Shown here: piece after piece, positions 17,145-24,249 of the stretch
Layout: the number at the start of each line of letters is the position of its first letter
Numbering within the stretch: the stretch's first letter is position 1
NCBI GenBank assembly: GCA_903926565.1
Contig: CAIYJU010000186.1
Location: 1 to 37,109 of the forward strand
Origin: an uncultured Bacteroidales bacterium
GTDB taxonomy: Bacteria > Bacteroidota > Bacteroidia > Bacteroidales > FEN-979
Length of the DNA: 37,109 nt
Direction of reading: 5' to 3'
Notes under the pieces: generated by a model
Database searches by the model: none
What the model was told of the DNA's origin: nothing
Seen by the model: only the letters and a program-made list of their open reading frames with translations
Translations under genes and position numbers: made by a program

Positions 17145-17276
17145 TTAACGGGAATTGTTAATAAATTGTTGTTTGCCAATGTTCACGGTACTTACAAGAT
17201 GTTCCGGATGTTTTTCAGCGATCACCGTCAGAAAAATCAGGGATGCAAATATTGATGAACGATCTCCGTAATTCAT
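17145..17276 (-). CDS. Possible 43-residue protein at the head of the retron operon
   Basis: A short open frame starts with ATG at 17276 and ends 24 nt before the DnaB-like start codon. The product starts MNYGDRSSIFASLIFLTVIA and is mildly hydrophobic in the first half, with a polar second half rich in Asn and Gln. It has no recognisable family. It lies between the dyad repeat array and the helicase gene, so it may be a leader peptide, a small regulator or chance. Confidence 0.35.
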   Translation of the reverse strand: MNYGDRSSIFASLIFLTVIAEKHPEHLVSTVNIGKQQFINNSR

Positions 17277-17323
17277 TTATCCAGAAAAAGATAAAGATTG
17301 GGGTGTTGTGATGTGGCTTTAGG

Positions 17324-17331
17324 TAAAGATA
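17324..17331 (-). promoter_or_regulatory. Possible -7 box of the retron operon
   Basis: Minus-strand TATCTTTA matches TAnnTTTG at 7 of 8 positions. It lies 47 nt before the small ORF and directly downstream of the dyad repeat array. A -33 TTG is not evident, but the first repeat occupies that position, which would suit activator-dependent or repressed transcription. Confidence 0.3.
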
Positions 17332-17347
17332 CGAACTTTATCGGTTT

Positions 17348-17548
17348 CAGCATGAATCCTCATGTAATCTTCATGTAACCAGCAAGAAACTTCATGTAAA
17401 CTTCATATTTCCAGCAAGAATCCTCATGTTTTCAGCAAGAAACTTCATGTTTCCAGCAAGAATCCTCATGTGTGCAGCATGAATCCTCATGTAATCTTCA
17501 TGTTTTCAGCATGAATTCTCATGTAAGCAGCATGAATTTTCATGTAAC
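17348..17548. repeat. Array of 21-bp dyad repeats and 11-bp half repeats upstream of the retron operon
   Basis: Eight 21-bp units begin with CAGCAWGAA and continue with a TCATG box (starts 17348, 17380, 17412, 17433, 17454, 17475, 17507, 17528). Three 11-bp half units (17369, 17401, 17496), for example CTTCATGTAAC, interrupt them. Together they fill the interval exactly with no spare bases (8 x 21 + 3 x 11 = 201). Units of the CATGA-N4-TCATG form are perfect dyads. Stops occur in the frames I checked, so coding is unlikely. The layout suggests binding sites for a regulatory or replication-type protein. Confidence 0.85.
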
Positions 17549-17628
17549 CGAACGTCAATTTGCTGTTTTTGAAGCATATAGTCTACTAAATAATTCCTGA
17601 TATACTTATCATTTTACGCCTGCTTTTT

Positions 17629-17763
17629 GACCCCATCCCCCTGCCCCCTTCCCCAAAGAAGGGAAGGGAAGTTGTGCTAATCCAATAAATTCCTGATAAT
17701 CATCTAAAAATGTTTATCAGCATACAGCTCCCCTCCGTTTTTGGGGAGGGACGGAGAGTGGGC
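17629..17763. repeat. MITE-like inverted repeat segment
   Basis: A C-rich arm (GACCCCATCCCCCTGCCCCC and following, 17629-17670) is loosely mirrored by a G-rich arm (17726-17763, CTCCCCTCCG then GGGGAGGGACGGAGAG). An inner pair CTGATAA (17693) and TTATCAG (17714) also fits a folded structure. No ORF is seen inside. It abuts the degenerate first repeat of the CRISPR-like array. The rest of 17549-17628 is AT-rich with nothing I can identify. Confidence 0.4.
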
Positions 17764-17907
17764 ATTTCCGAACACGAAATCCTAACCGGCCGCTGGAACT
17801 TGATGAGTTCACACTTCATAACAATGTTTCAATGTCTCAGTGATCGAAATCCTAAGCGGCCGCTGGAACCATCAACAACTTAAGAATGCTTAGAGCAATT
17901 AGCTCTC
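17764..17907. CRISPR. Left part of a CRISPR-like array (split from the main array by a cassette)
   Basis: A repeat at 17834-17869 matches the main array's 36-bp repeat with one change. It is preceded by a 34-bp unique spacer (17800-17833) and a degenerate repeat whose right 25 bases are kept (17775-17799). A 33-bp spacer-like stretch (17870-17902) follows, and then CTCTC, which equals the repeat's first five bases except one. There the cassette begins. No cas gene or AT-rich leader is seen. Confidence 0.65.
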
Positions 17908-17952
17908 GTTAGCGGCTGGCGTGGGTTCCTTCGAGGTGAAAAAAGAAAAGAT

Positions 17953-18120
17953 TTAGGAAACTACTTTTTCGTCCCTAATTTTATAAGAGAGCGTTCTCCT
18001 CTTTTTTCGTTGCTCTTTCCGAAACTTGATAAATGCACTCAATTCTTTTCGTTCTTCTTCAGTCCATGGCTTATCAAGGATGGTGAAGTCTATATTTTGG
18101 GGTTCTCTGATTAATCCCAT
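17953..18120 (-). CDS. Small charged protein, 55 residues (cassette gene)
   Basis: The frame starts with ATG at 18120, 5 nt after the acetyltransferase-like stop, and encodes a protein starting MGLIREPQNIDFTILDKPWT with a very basic middle (KFRKEQRKKRR). Small proteins with the pattern MGLIREP...DF...PWTEEE seem common in Bacteroidetes beside other accessory genes, but I know of no assigned function. The tight pairing suggests the two are co-expressed. A toxin-antitoxin or regulator role is only speculation. Confidence 0.65.
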   Translation of the reverse strand: MGLIREPQNIDFTILDKPWTEEERKELSAFIKFRKEQRKKRRTLSYKIRDEKVVS

Positions 18121-18125
18121 AGTTC

Positions 18126-18680
18126 CTATTTTTTAAAATATCGGTTTATTAATTTTTGTGCAGCTGGTGATTCAATTATCATTTTTGTCCCTCTGAAATG
18201 CGTTGCATAAAGTGTTTCCTGATAATGCTTAACCAAGGCTGTCTTGGCGTCAAAAGCCAGATAGCCTTCATAACCTTTGTCATAAGAAAGTTTGCATACA
18301 AAGGCGACTAAGTTTCCGGGAACACCTGTGTAAACTTTCGATTTGCCTTTGTTAAATATTATGCTTTCTATCAAATGCATATAGATATGATCGCCTTGGT
18401 CACTTAAACTGATTAGTCCCTGGATAATTTTGGGATTATCCTTAATTACAAGCTTGTACGTTTCCCTGCCGGAAAATTTAATCTGTTCTTGCCATTTGAA
18501 TTGCCAATCCGTCTTATTTATCTGTTTAGTGTCTTTTGCGAAAAGTTGAAAAATTTCCGTGTCAAATACATCTCCAGAAATTGAATTTTCAATCGAATTT
18601 GTCAACTTGTCAATTTCAATATCCACTAATTGTATTTTTTGCTGTTTTTTCACAATTCGAAGGTACGAAATTTTGTTCAA
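18126..18680 (-). CDS. GNAT-like hypothetical protein (cassette gene)
   Basis: Up to 184 residues from a TTG at 18680; a GTG at 18653 is an alternative start. No recognised Walker or zinc motifs are present. The C-terminal half (GNLVAFVCKLSYDKGYEGYL, then ALVKHYQETLYATHF) resembles the acetyl-CoA binding and motif B segments of GNAT acetyltransferases, although the RxxGxG signature is weak. The first half is rich in Lys, Gln and Asp. Its AT-rich codon use differs from neighbouring core genes, consistent with transfer. It is the first gene of the cassette pair. Confidence 0.7.
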   Translation of the reverse strand: MNKISYLRIVKKQQKIQLVDIEIDKLTNSIENSISGDVFDTEIFQLFAKDTKQINKTDWQFKWQEQIKFSGRETYKLVIKDNPKIIQGLISLSDQGDHIYMHLIESIIFNKGKSKVYTGVPGNLVAFVCKLSYDKGYEGYLAFDAKTALVKHYQETLYATHFRGTKMIIESPAAQKLINRYFKK

Positions 18681-18740
18681 TAAAACATGAATTGAACGTG
18701 CAAATGTCTCATTTTTTCTATTTCATACGCTTGCCACTAA

Positions 18741-19229
18741 CGAAATCCTAAACATCCGCAGGAACTCTTCAGGGAGCCAATCTTCGGGGAACCAATCTTG
18801 TCTCAGTGATCGAAATCCTAAGCAGCCGCTGGTACCGTACTTTGCTACTACTACTGGCTGGAATGAGGGGTCTCAGTGATCGAAATCCTAAGCAGCCACG
18901 GAATTGTAAAGACGCGCCATGGCGCGTCTCCACCAAAAGGGACACAGTGATCGAAATCCTAAGCAGCCGCTGGAACCCTGGATGGTACATTCGACTATCC
19001 ACACATTAATGGGTCTCATTGATCGAAATCCTAAGCAGCCGCTGGAACATGCTTGATATTAAAAAACGCCTCACTCAATATTGTCTCAGTGATCGAAATC
19101 CTAAGCAGCCGCTGGAACAATCGCAAGGTCCGCAGATCGTGGAAACTTGAAGGTCTCAGTGATCGAAATCCTAAGCAGCCGCTGGAACACAACCCCAGGT
19201 AAGACATGGTCGAGAGTTGAGTCTCAGTG
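18741..19229. CRISPR. Main CRISPR-like array, orphan
   Basis: Repeats of 36 bp start with GTCTCAGTGATCG, continue with AAATCCTAAGCAGCC and end with GCTGGAAC. They stand at 18800, 18870, 18941, 19013, 19083 and 19153, with a 25-bp 5'-truncated copy at 18741-18765 and a 9-bp remnant at 19221-19229. The spacers are unique and 34, 34, 35, 36, 34, 34 and 32 bp long. The copies at 18800 and 18941 carry point changes, and that at 18870 is degenerate at its 3' end. No cas genes are in the window and no leader is evident at either end, so it looks orphan and decaying. Type cannot be assigned. Confidence 0.75.
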
Positions 19230-19339
19230 TGGATAGGGTGTTCCCACCTACCTGCAAGTTGTGCATCAGAAACAGAAGTTGAACATGCAGTGAAAATTAA
19301 TAATGCAATTGTCTGGAAAATAATTCCTTTTGTCTTCAT
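19230..19339 (-). pseudogene. 5' fragment of a lipoprotein gene cut by the array
   Basis: From ATG at 19339 the frame encodes a lipoprotein signal peptide, MKTKGIIFQTIALLIFTAC, then STSVSDAQLAGRWEHP. The AGRWE stretch resembles the start of small lipocalin-like or DUF lipoproteins. After about 37 codons the frame runs into the remnant array repeat at 19229 and continues only through repeats. The rest of the gene is missing. Confidence 0.6.
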
Positions 19340-19793
19340 CGGTTATTTTTTAGTGGGAAGTTTAAAACAGGCTCTAAATGTAAGAATTTTGCAACTTATA
19401 ATGCAACAGCATTTAAGGATAATAAATAGTTTGGCTTACTCCCGAAAATTTATCAACATTCTGTATAACTTTTAATAAAACGCCGATTAATTCTACTTCC
19501 CAGACTTTAGGAATAGTTGTGTTTATCGTATAGAAGAATGTCTCGTTTCCGGTTTTTGCCTGTTGACTTCTTTTTGATCCCCTCCGATTTTCTCAGGAAA
19601 TTATGATGCTGGTGATAGTTGATGTTTTTCCTATCAATACAAATATATAAACAGATGGCAGACTTTTATTGTATTCTCCGGTGAACAAATGTACTTATTG
19701 TATAAAGCATCAATATTTTTGTATATCTACTGGTAGTTATTGTGTGAAGGGTTGGCAGGACAGCGCCCATATTCGATTCTTAAACGATTGATT
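19340..19793. other. Intergenic region without a clear gene
   Basis: This 454-bp AT-rich stretch holds no convincing gene. On the minus strand one frame is open from about 19592 down to a stop at 19413 (60 codons, including TIPKVWEVELIGVLLKV) but has no start codon. It could be a remnant of a lost gene or chance. No hairpin terminator or repeat was recognised. Confidence 0.4.
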
Positions 19794-20021
19794 TTATCCT
19801 TCCGTTGCCTGCCCGAGATACTTTTCCCATGTTTCATCTCCCAGAATTTTTCTGATAATTCTTTGTTCGTCTTCTGAGACCTTGCCATTAATAATATCTT
19901 TAAAAGCGTCCTCAATACTTCCTTCAAATAAGTCGTGCAGACTTTTATTAGTTGAAAGATGCGTATTTAGTATTCGAAGCACTTCATCTCCAGATGTTAT
20001 ATCTTTTTTTTTGTTTCTCAT
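19794..20021 (-). CDS. Small hypothetical protein, 75 residues
   Basis: From the ATG at 20021 the product starts MRNKKKDITSGDEVLRILNT. It is helical and charged, with a C-terminal segment reading IIRKILGDETWEKYLGQATE. An in-frame ATG at 20054 is an alternative start. No family is recognised. A minus-strand TAAATTTG lies about 70 nt upstream as a possible -7 box. It sits between the accessory zone and core genes. Confidence 0.55.
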   Translation of the reverse strand: MRNKKKDITSGDEVLRILNTHLSTNKSLHDLFEGSIEDAFKDIINGKVSEDEQRIIRKILGDETWEKYLGQATEG

Positions 20022-20092
20022 TTTCACGGAATTTGACGCATGTGTACGTACCACGGTTTATTGATCCTGGATAAGGAACCGATTTCCCAAAA

Positions 20093-20100
20093 CAAATTTA
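20093..20100 (-). promoter_or_regulatory. Possible -7 box of the small hypothetical gene
   Basis: Minus-strand TAAATTTG is a perfect match to TAnnTTTG. No -33 TTG is found at 19-21 nt. Confidence 0.35.
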
Positions 20101-20130
20101 CATGAAAACCCGGCTGGTATGTGGAAAGCC

Positions 20131-20142
20131 GGTTAATTAACC
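20131..20142. promoter_or_regulatory. Perfect palindrome, possible operator
   Basis: GGTTAATTAACC is a perfect 12-bp palindrome between the divergent genes at 20021 and 20233. It is followed directly by a second dyad TGAAATTTCA (20143-20152). It may be an operator, though AT-rich palindromes also arise by chance. Confidence 0.25.
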
Positions 20143-20232
20143 TGAAATTTCAAAAAAAATCCCCCCATTCAAAAAAAATCCCTTAATTTCGCATAGTTCA
20201 TTAAATTTACCGACAAATCTCCGAACGACATT

Positions 20233-21084
20233 ATGAAAGCACTTATTAAAATCCAGTCAGGATTTGCGCTTGTTGCCCTGTTCCTGATCATCGCCGCTTC
20301 AAGTTGCAACAACGCTGCTACCAGCGACCAGCAGGCAAATGCCGCTGCCGCCGACACCATCAAAAAGGAGGTGACGCTGAGCCCGGAATCACAGACGGCA
20401 CTCTATGCCCTTCCAACCCCATTCGAAGTAACCACCCTGCTTCAGAAGGCCAAAGCCGGTTTTATCTTCGACATCACCAATTCACCTGACAATGTAAGTA
20501 AATATGCAACGGAAATGAGCAAGGCGCTCAACCTGGGTGTTTACAGTGCAGATTTGTCTTATTCTGCAACATACAACAGGACCGATGAGACCAACAAGTT
20601 CCTGGCCTGTACCAATAAACTGGCCGATGAACTGGGCATTGCCGGGGTTTATGACCAAACGCTGATGGATAAGGTAAAGAAATTCAGCAATAACAAGGAT
20701 TCCCTGACAAGTGTGATCAGCAAAATTTTCAGCCAGACCAACAACTTCCTGGCATCGAACAACCGGACCAAAGTGGCGGTACTCATCGCTGCCGGCGCAT
20801 TTTCAGAAGGACTATACCTTGCCGCCTCACTTGGGGAGGTGTCAAAAGACAACACCAAAATCATGGCGGTGATCTCAGGCCAGATCGACAACCACATGAA
20901 ACTGCTGACCATCCTGCAGTCATACCTGGAAGACCCGGAGATGAAACCTGTTGTGGAAGGCATTGCCAGGCTGAAACCTATCTGGGGGATTTACGGAATT
21001 GAATCCGGCAAAAAAATGCCCCAGGAGAAAGCAGCAGAAATCAGCGACCTTACTGAAAGTGTACGTGTGACCTTTGTGAAATAG
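20233..21084 (+). CDS. Conserved exported lipoprotein of unknown function
   Basis: The 283-residue protein has a signal sequence ending in ASSC (Cys25), so it is probably lipid-anchored. A short Ala/Asp/Gln-rich linker follows. The rest is a largely helical domain with long amphipathic segments (for example FSEGLYLAASLGEVSKDN and IWGIYGIESGKKMPQ). I do not recognise a characterised family. It is monocistronic, bounded by a strong terminator. Confidence 0.75.
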   Translation: MKALIKIQSGFALVALFLIIAASSCNNAATSDQQANAAAADTIKKEVTLSPESQTALYALPTPFEVTTLLQKAKAGFIFDITNSPDNVSKYATEMSKALNLGVYSADLSYSATYNRTDETNKFLACTNKLADELGIAGVYDQTLMDKVKKFSNNKDSLTSVISKIFSQTNNFLASNNRTKVAVLIAAGAFSEGLYLAASLGEVSKDNTKIMAVISGQIDNHMKLLTILQSYLEDPEMKPVVEGIARLKPIWGIYGIESGKKMPQEKAAEISDLTESVRVTFVK

Positions 21085-21111
21085 GTCGCTTCAGATTTAC
21101 AAGGATATAAG

Positions 21112-21141
21112 AACCGCCTTAATCACAGGGCGGTTTTTTTT
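21112..21141 (+). terminator. Rho-independent terminator after the lipoprotein gene
   Basis: AACCGCC (21112-21118) and GGCGGTT (21129-21135) form a perfect 7-bp stem with a 10-nt loop, followed by a run of T. It lies 27 nt after the stop. Confidence 0.85.
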
Positions 21142-21186
21142 ATACCGCTTATTTCGTATTTTTGAGATGGTTTAAAACCACCGATC

Positions 21187-24100
21187 ATGTCCGAACCTAT
21201 CCTGATGGCCCTGGTGCAACTCTTTGCCATCGTTGCCGCTTCCGTTAAAGAACATGTCTCCGATAACTCCAGGAAAATCCTTGAATCATACCTGCGTCAG
21301 CACCTCAACAACCAGGAGCTGGATGAATACCTGAAACTGTTCGACGAACTGGTGCTTTTTCATCAGCCGGATGAACCGGATGAAGGGGATCCGGATGTTT
21401 CTGCGAAGATCGAATCAATCTGTTATAAAATCCAGAAAAAACTTACCTCGCTCGACCGTCTGATCGTGTTTGTCAAATTCCTTGAATTCCTGGAAGAGCT
21501 GGAGAGTCACACCGATGGCACCGCTGCGGTGGAAAGCACCCTGGCCGGCAAGTACATCCAGGTCTTTAAAAAGGTGTTTAACCCGCCTGACAGGGAGTTT
21601 CACGACCAGCGGGCATTCATTGCCAGCCCCTTCTCAGGGGAACTGCACCAGGAACATCTGCTGGTGATCGATTCCGAAACAAGTGCAAACGGGAACACAT
21701 TCAAACATCTGCAAAGGGAACATCTCGACGGACAAATCCTCATCCTGTACATCCCTTCTGTGAGAACCATGATATGCCGGTATCTCGGGAAGGATGAGCT
21801 CTTTCTGAACGGGCATTATGTCCCCCCGTTCCGTTCGTTCGTTTTTACCAATGGCTCCATACTCAAGAATCCAAAGATCAACCCGGTTTACTATGCTGAT
21901 GCAGCTGCCAGGTTTTTACAATCAGCCTCGAAAGTTAAAATTGAATTTACCGCCAGTGAAATTGAATACCGGTTTAAAAACAGCACCAACGGCATCCATC
22001 CGTTCAGCTTCACGGCCAATTCGGGCGAACTGATCGGCGTGATGGGCGGAAGCGGGGTGGGAAAATCTACCCTGCTGAATGTGCTCAACGGGAACCTGAA
22101 CCTCAACAACGGGCAGATACTGATCAATGGTTATGACCTTGAGCAGGATAAAGAAAAGCTGCAGGGACTTATCGGGTTTGTGCCGCAGGACGACCTGCTT
22201 ATTGAGGAACTCACTGTCTTTCAGAACCTCTATTACAATGCCAAACTCTGCTTCCGCGATTTTACCGAGCAGAACCTGATCCGTTCGGTGATGCGGGTGC
22301 TGATGGATATCGACCTGATCGGTACCCGGAGCCTGGCCGTGGGTGATCCGATCAACAAATACATCAGCGGGGGGCAGCGGAAACGTCTGAATATCGCGCT
22401 GGAGCTGATCCGCGAACCATCTGTGCTGTTTGCAGATGAACCTACCAGCGGCCTCTCATCCATGGATTCGGAGATGGTCATGCTGCTGCTGAAAGAGCAA
22501 ACCCTCAAAGGGAGGCTCGTCATTGTCAACATTCATCAGCCATCATCAGATATTTACAAGCTTTTTGACAAACTGCTGATCATGGACAAAGGCGGATATC
22601 CGATCTATTACGGAAATCCCATCGATGCCCTGACCTATTTTAAATCGGCCAGCAGTCATGTGAACCCCGATGAAAGTGAATGCCAGAGTTGCGGATATGT
22701 AAACCCGGAACAGCTCCTGCAGATCACGGAAGCGAAGATCGTCAATGAATACGGGCGGTTTACAGGAAACCGGAAAACCTCACCGAAGGAGTGGTATACG
22801 ATGTTCAGGCAACAGATTCAGCCTAAACTTGAACTCCGGAAGGGGAGGAGCGACGTTCCGAAAAGCGCCTTTAAAATCCCGGGAATCTTCAAGCAGTTCA
22901 GGATCTTCAGCGTCAGGAACCTGCTGTCGAAGATCACCAACCGCCAGTATATGCTGATCAACCTGCTGGAAGCCCCTTTCCTGGCGGCCATGCTCGCCTA
23001 CCTGACCCGCTACAAGTTTGGTGATCCGTATATCTTCAGCGACAATCAGAACCTGGTGCCTTACCTTTTCATGAGTGTGGTGGTGTCGCTGTTCCTCGGC
23101 ATGATGGTCAGTGCGGAGGAGATCATCAAAGACAGGAGGATCCTCAAGCGGGAGGCCTTTCTGCACCTGAGCAGGTTCAGCTATCTCAACTCGAAGATCA
23201 TCCTGCTCTTCTCCCTCTCTGCGGTGCAGTCCCTGTTATATGTGGTGGCCGGGAACCTGATCCTCGGGATTCACGGAATGACCCTTCCCTACTGGCTCAT
23301 CCTGTTTGCAACCTCCTGCTTTGCCAATATCGTCGGGCTCAATATATCCGCAGGACTTAACTCGGTGGTTGCCATCTACATCCTGATCCCGTTCATCCTG
23401 GTTCCGCAGCTGCTGCTCAGTGGTACGATCGTGCCATTCGACTACCTCAACCCGGCCATCGCTTCCCGGGAGCATGTACCGCTGGTTGGCAACCTGATGA
23501 CCTCCCGCTGGACTTTTGAAGCCCTTGCCGTGGAGCAGTTCAGCAACAATGAGTATGAAAAGGTTTTTTATCCATACGATAAGGAGTTGTCGCGCTATTC
23601 GTATATTACGGCTTATGTAATTCCAACCCTGAAGGCAGAGCTCGATGAATGTGAGCACAACCTTTTTAAGCATTCCGAACCGGAAAAAACGGCAAATTAC
23701 TTTGCAATCCTCAAAAACGAGATTCCTGTTTTGCAGAAGGGAGCCGGTTTTGCTACATTCCCGTATATGAATGGGTTATCCGAAAAAACGCTTGATGATT
23801 CCATCGTTCAGCATACCAAATCCTACCTCGACTCGCTGAGCAGGTTTTACTCGGCAAGGCTGACGGCGGTGACTGCCCGTCGTGACAAAGCCTGGGAAAA
23901 TCTCCGGTCCAGGCTGGGAAATGATGAGGTTTTTCAGCTAAAACAGGCGTGCTATAATGAAAATCTTGCCAGCCTGGTTATGAATAAAGGTGCTGAGAAT
24001 AAAATTGTTGCAGGGAAGGGGAAGCTGATTCAGAAAAAGGATCCAATCTTTATGGAACCGGTTTCACATAACGGGAATGCCCATTTTTATGCGCCGGTGA

Positions 24101-24249
24101 AAATAGTCGGCACCTGGAAAATAGAGACGTTCTGGTTTAACTTCTTCGTTATCTGGCTGATGTCGTTCGTACTCTATTTAACGCTGCTTCATGATACGCT
24201 GAGGAAGACGATTGAGTTTTTCGGCAGGGTTAAATTCGGGAAGTTTTAA
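21187..24249 (+). CDS. Large ABCG-like ABC transporter with N-terminal extra domains
   Basis: The 1020-residue protein begins with about 130 acidic, helical residues and a beta-rich module (about 130-240, resembling an FHA-type fold only loosely). The ABC ATPase follows: Walker A GGSGVGKST near residue 290, signature ISGGQRKRLN, and Walker B SVLFADEPTSGLSSMDSE. A membrane domain of ABC-2/ABCG type comes next (about 590-770, several helices). A long charged coiled segment (about 770-980) and a last helix near the C terminus (NFFVIWLMSFVLYLTLL) complete it. The ATPase-then-membrane order is that of eukaryotic-type ABCG half-transporters. The substrate is unknown. It is the only gene on its strand here and abuts convergent cbiO. 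Confidence 0.85.
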   Translation: MSEPILMALVQLFAIVAASVKEHVSDNSRKILESYLRQHLNNQELDEYLKLFDELVLFHQPDEPDEGDPDVSAKIESICYKIQKKLTSLDRLIVFVKFLEFLEELESHTDGTAAVESTLAGKYIQVFKKVFNPPDREFHDQRAFIASPFSGELHQEHLLVIDSETSANGNTFKHLQREHLDGQILILYIPSVRTMICRYLGKDELFLNGHYVPPFRSFVFTNGSILKNPKINPVYYADAAARFLQSASKVKIEFTASEIEYRFKNSTNGIHPFSFTANSGELIGVMGGSGVGKSTLLNVLNGNLNLNNGQILINGYDLEQDKEKLQGLIGFVPQDDLLIEELTVFQNLYYNAKLCFRDFTEQNLIRSVMRVLMDIDLIGTRSLAVGDPINKYISGGQRKRLNIALELIREPSVLFADEPTSGLSSMDSEMVMLLLKEQTLKGRLVIVNIHQPSSDIYKLFDKLLIMDKGGYPIYYGNPIDALTYFKSASSHVNPDESECQSCGYVNPEQLLQITEAKIVNEYGRFTGNRKTSPKEWYTMFRQQIQPKLELRKGRSDVPKSAFKIPGIFKQFRIFSVRNLLSKITNRQYMLINLLEAPFLAAMLAYLTRYKFGDPYIFSDNQNLVPYLFMSVVVSLFLGMMVSAEEIIKDRRILKREAFLHLSRFSYLNSKIILLFSLSAVQSLLYVVAGNLILGIHGMTLPYWLILFATSCFANIVGLNISAGLNSVVAIYILIPFILVPQLLLSGTIVPFDYLNPAIASREHVPLVGNLMTSRWTFEALAVEQFSNNEYEKVFYPYDKELSRYSYITAYVIPTLKAELDECEHNLFKHSEPEKTANYFAILKNEIPVLQKGAGFATFPYMNGLSEKTLDDSIVQHTKSYLDSLSRFYSARLTAVTARRDKAWENLRSRLGNDEVFQLKQACYNENLASLVMNKGAENKIVAGKGKLIQKKDPIFMEPVSHNGNAHFYAPVKIVGTWKIETFWFNFFVIWLMSFVLYLTLLHDTLRKTIEFFGRVKFGKF

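Larger units (their letters stand above)
17908..18741. mobile_element. Two-gene cassette inserted inside a CRISPR-like repeat
   Basis: The segment starts with GTTAGCGGCTGGCGT (17908-17922) and ends with an imperfect inverted copy, ACGCTTGCCACTAAC (18727-18741), with 12 of 15 positions paired. Left of it stand the first bases of the array repeat and right of it the repeat resumes at CGAAATCC, so it appears to have split one repeat with loss of about 7 bp. It is AT-richer than the core genes and carries an acetyltransferase-like gene and a 55-residue gene. It has no transposase. It could be a MITE-like or integron-like cassette moved in trans. Confidence 0.5.

Noticed and set aside
17348..17548. 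Dyad repeat array as a second CRISPR array
   Set aside because: Units are directly adjacent with no spacers, and 11-bp half units occur, so it fits protein-binding repeats better.
17908..18741. Cassette as a classical integron cassette
   Set aside because: The ends GTTAGCG and CACTAAC do not meet the attC core patterns GTTRRRY and RYYYAAC, and no integrase is present. Kept only as an alternative.
19031..19339. 102-residue minus-strand protein
   Set aside because: Only the first 37 or so codons look like protein; the remainder reads through CRISPR-like repeats.
19413..19592. Minus-strand open frame of 60 codons without start
   Set aside because: It lacks a start codon and any recognised homology; noted only as a possible remnant.
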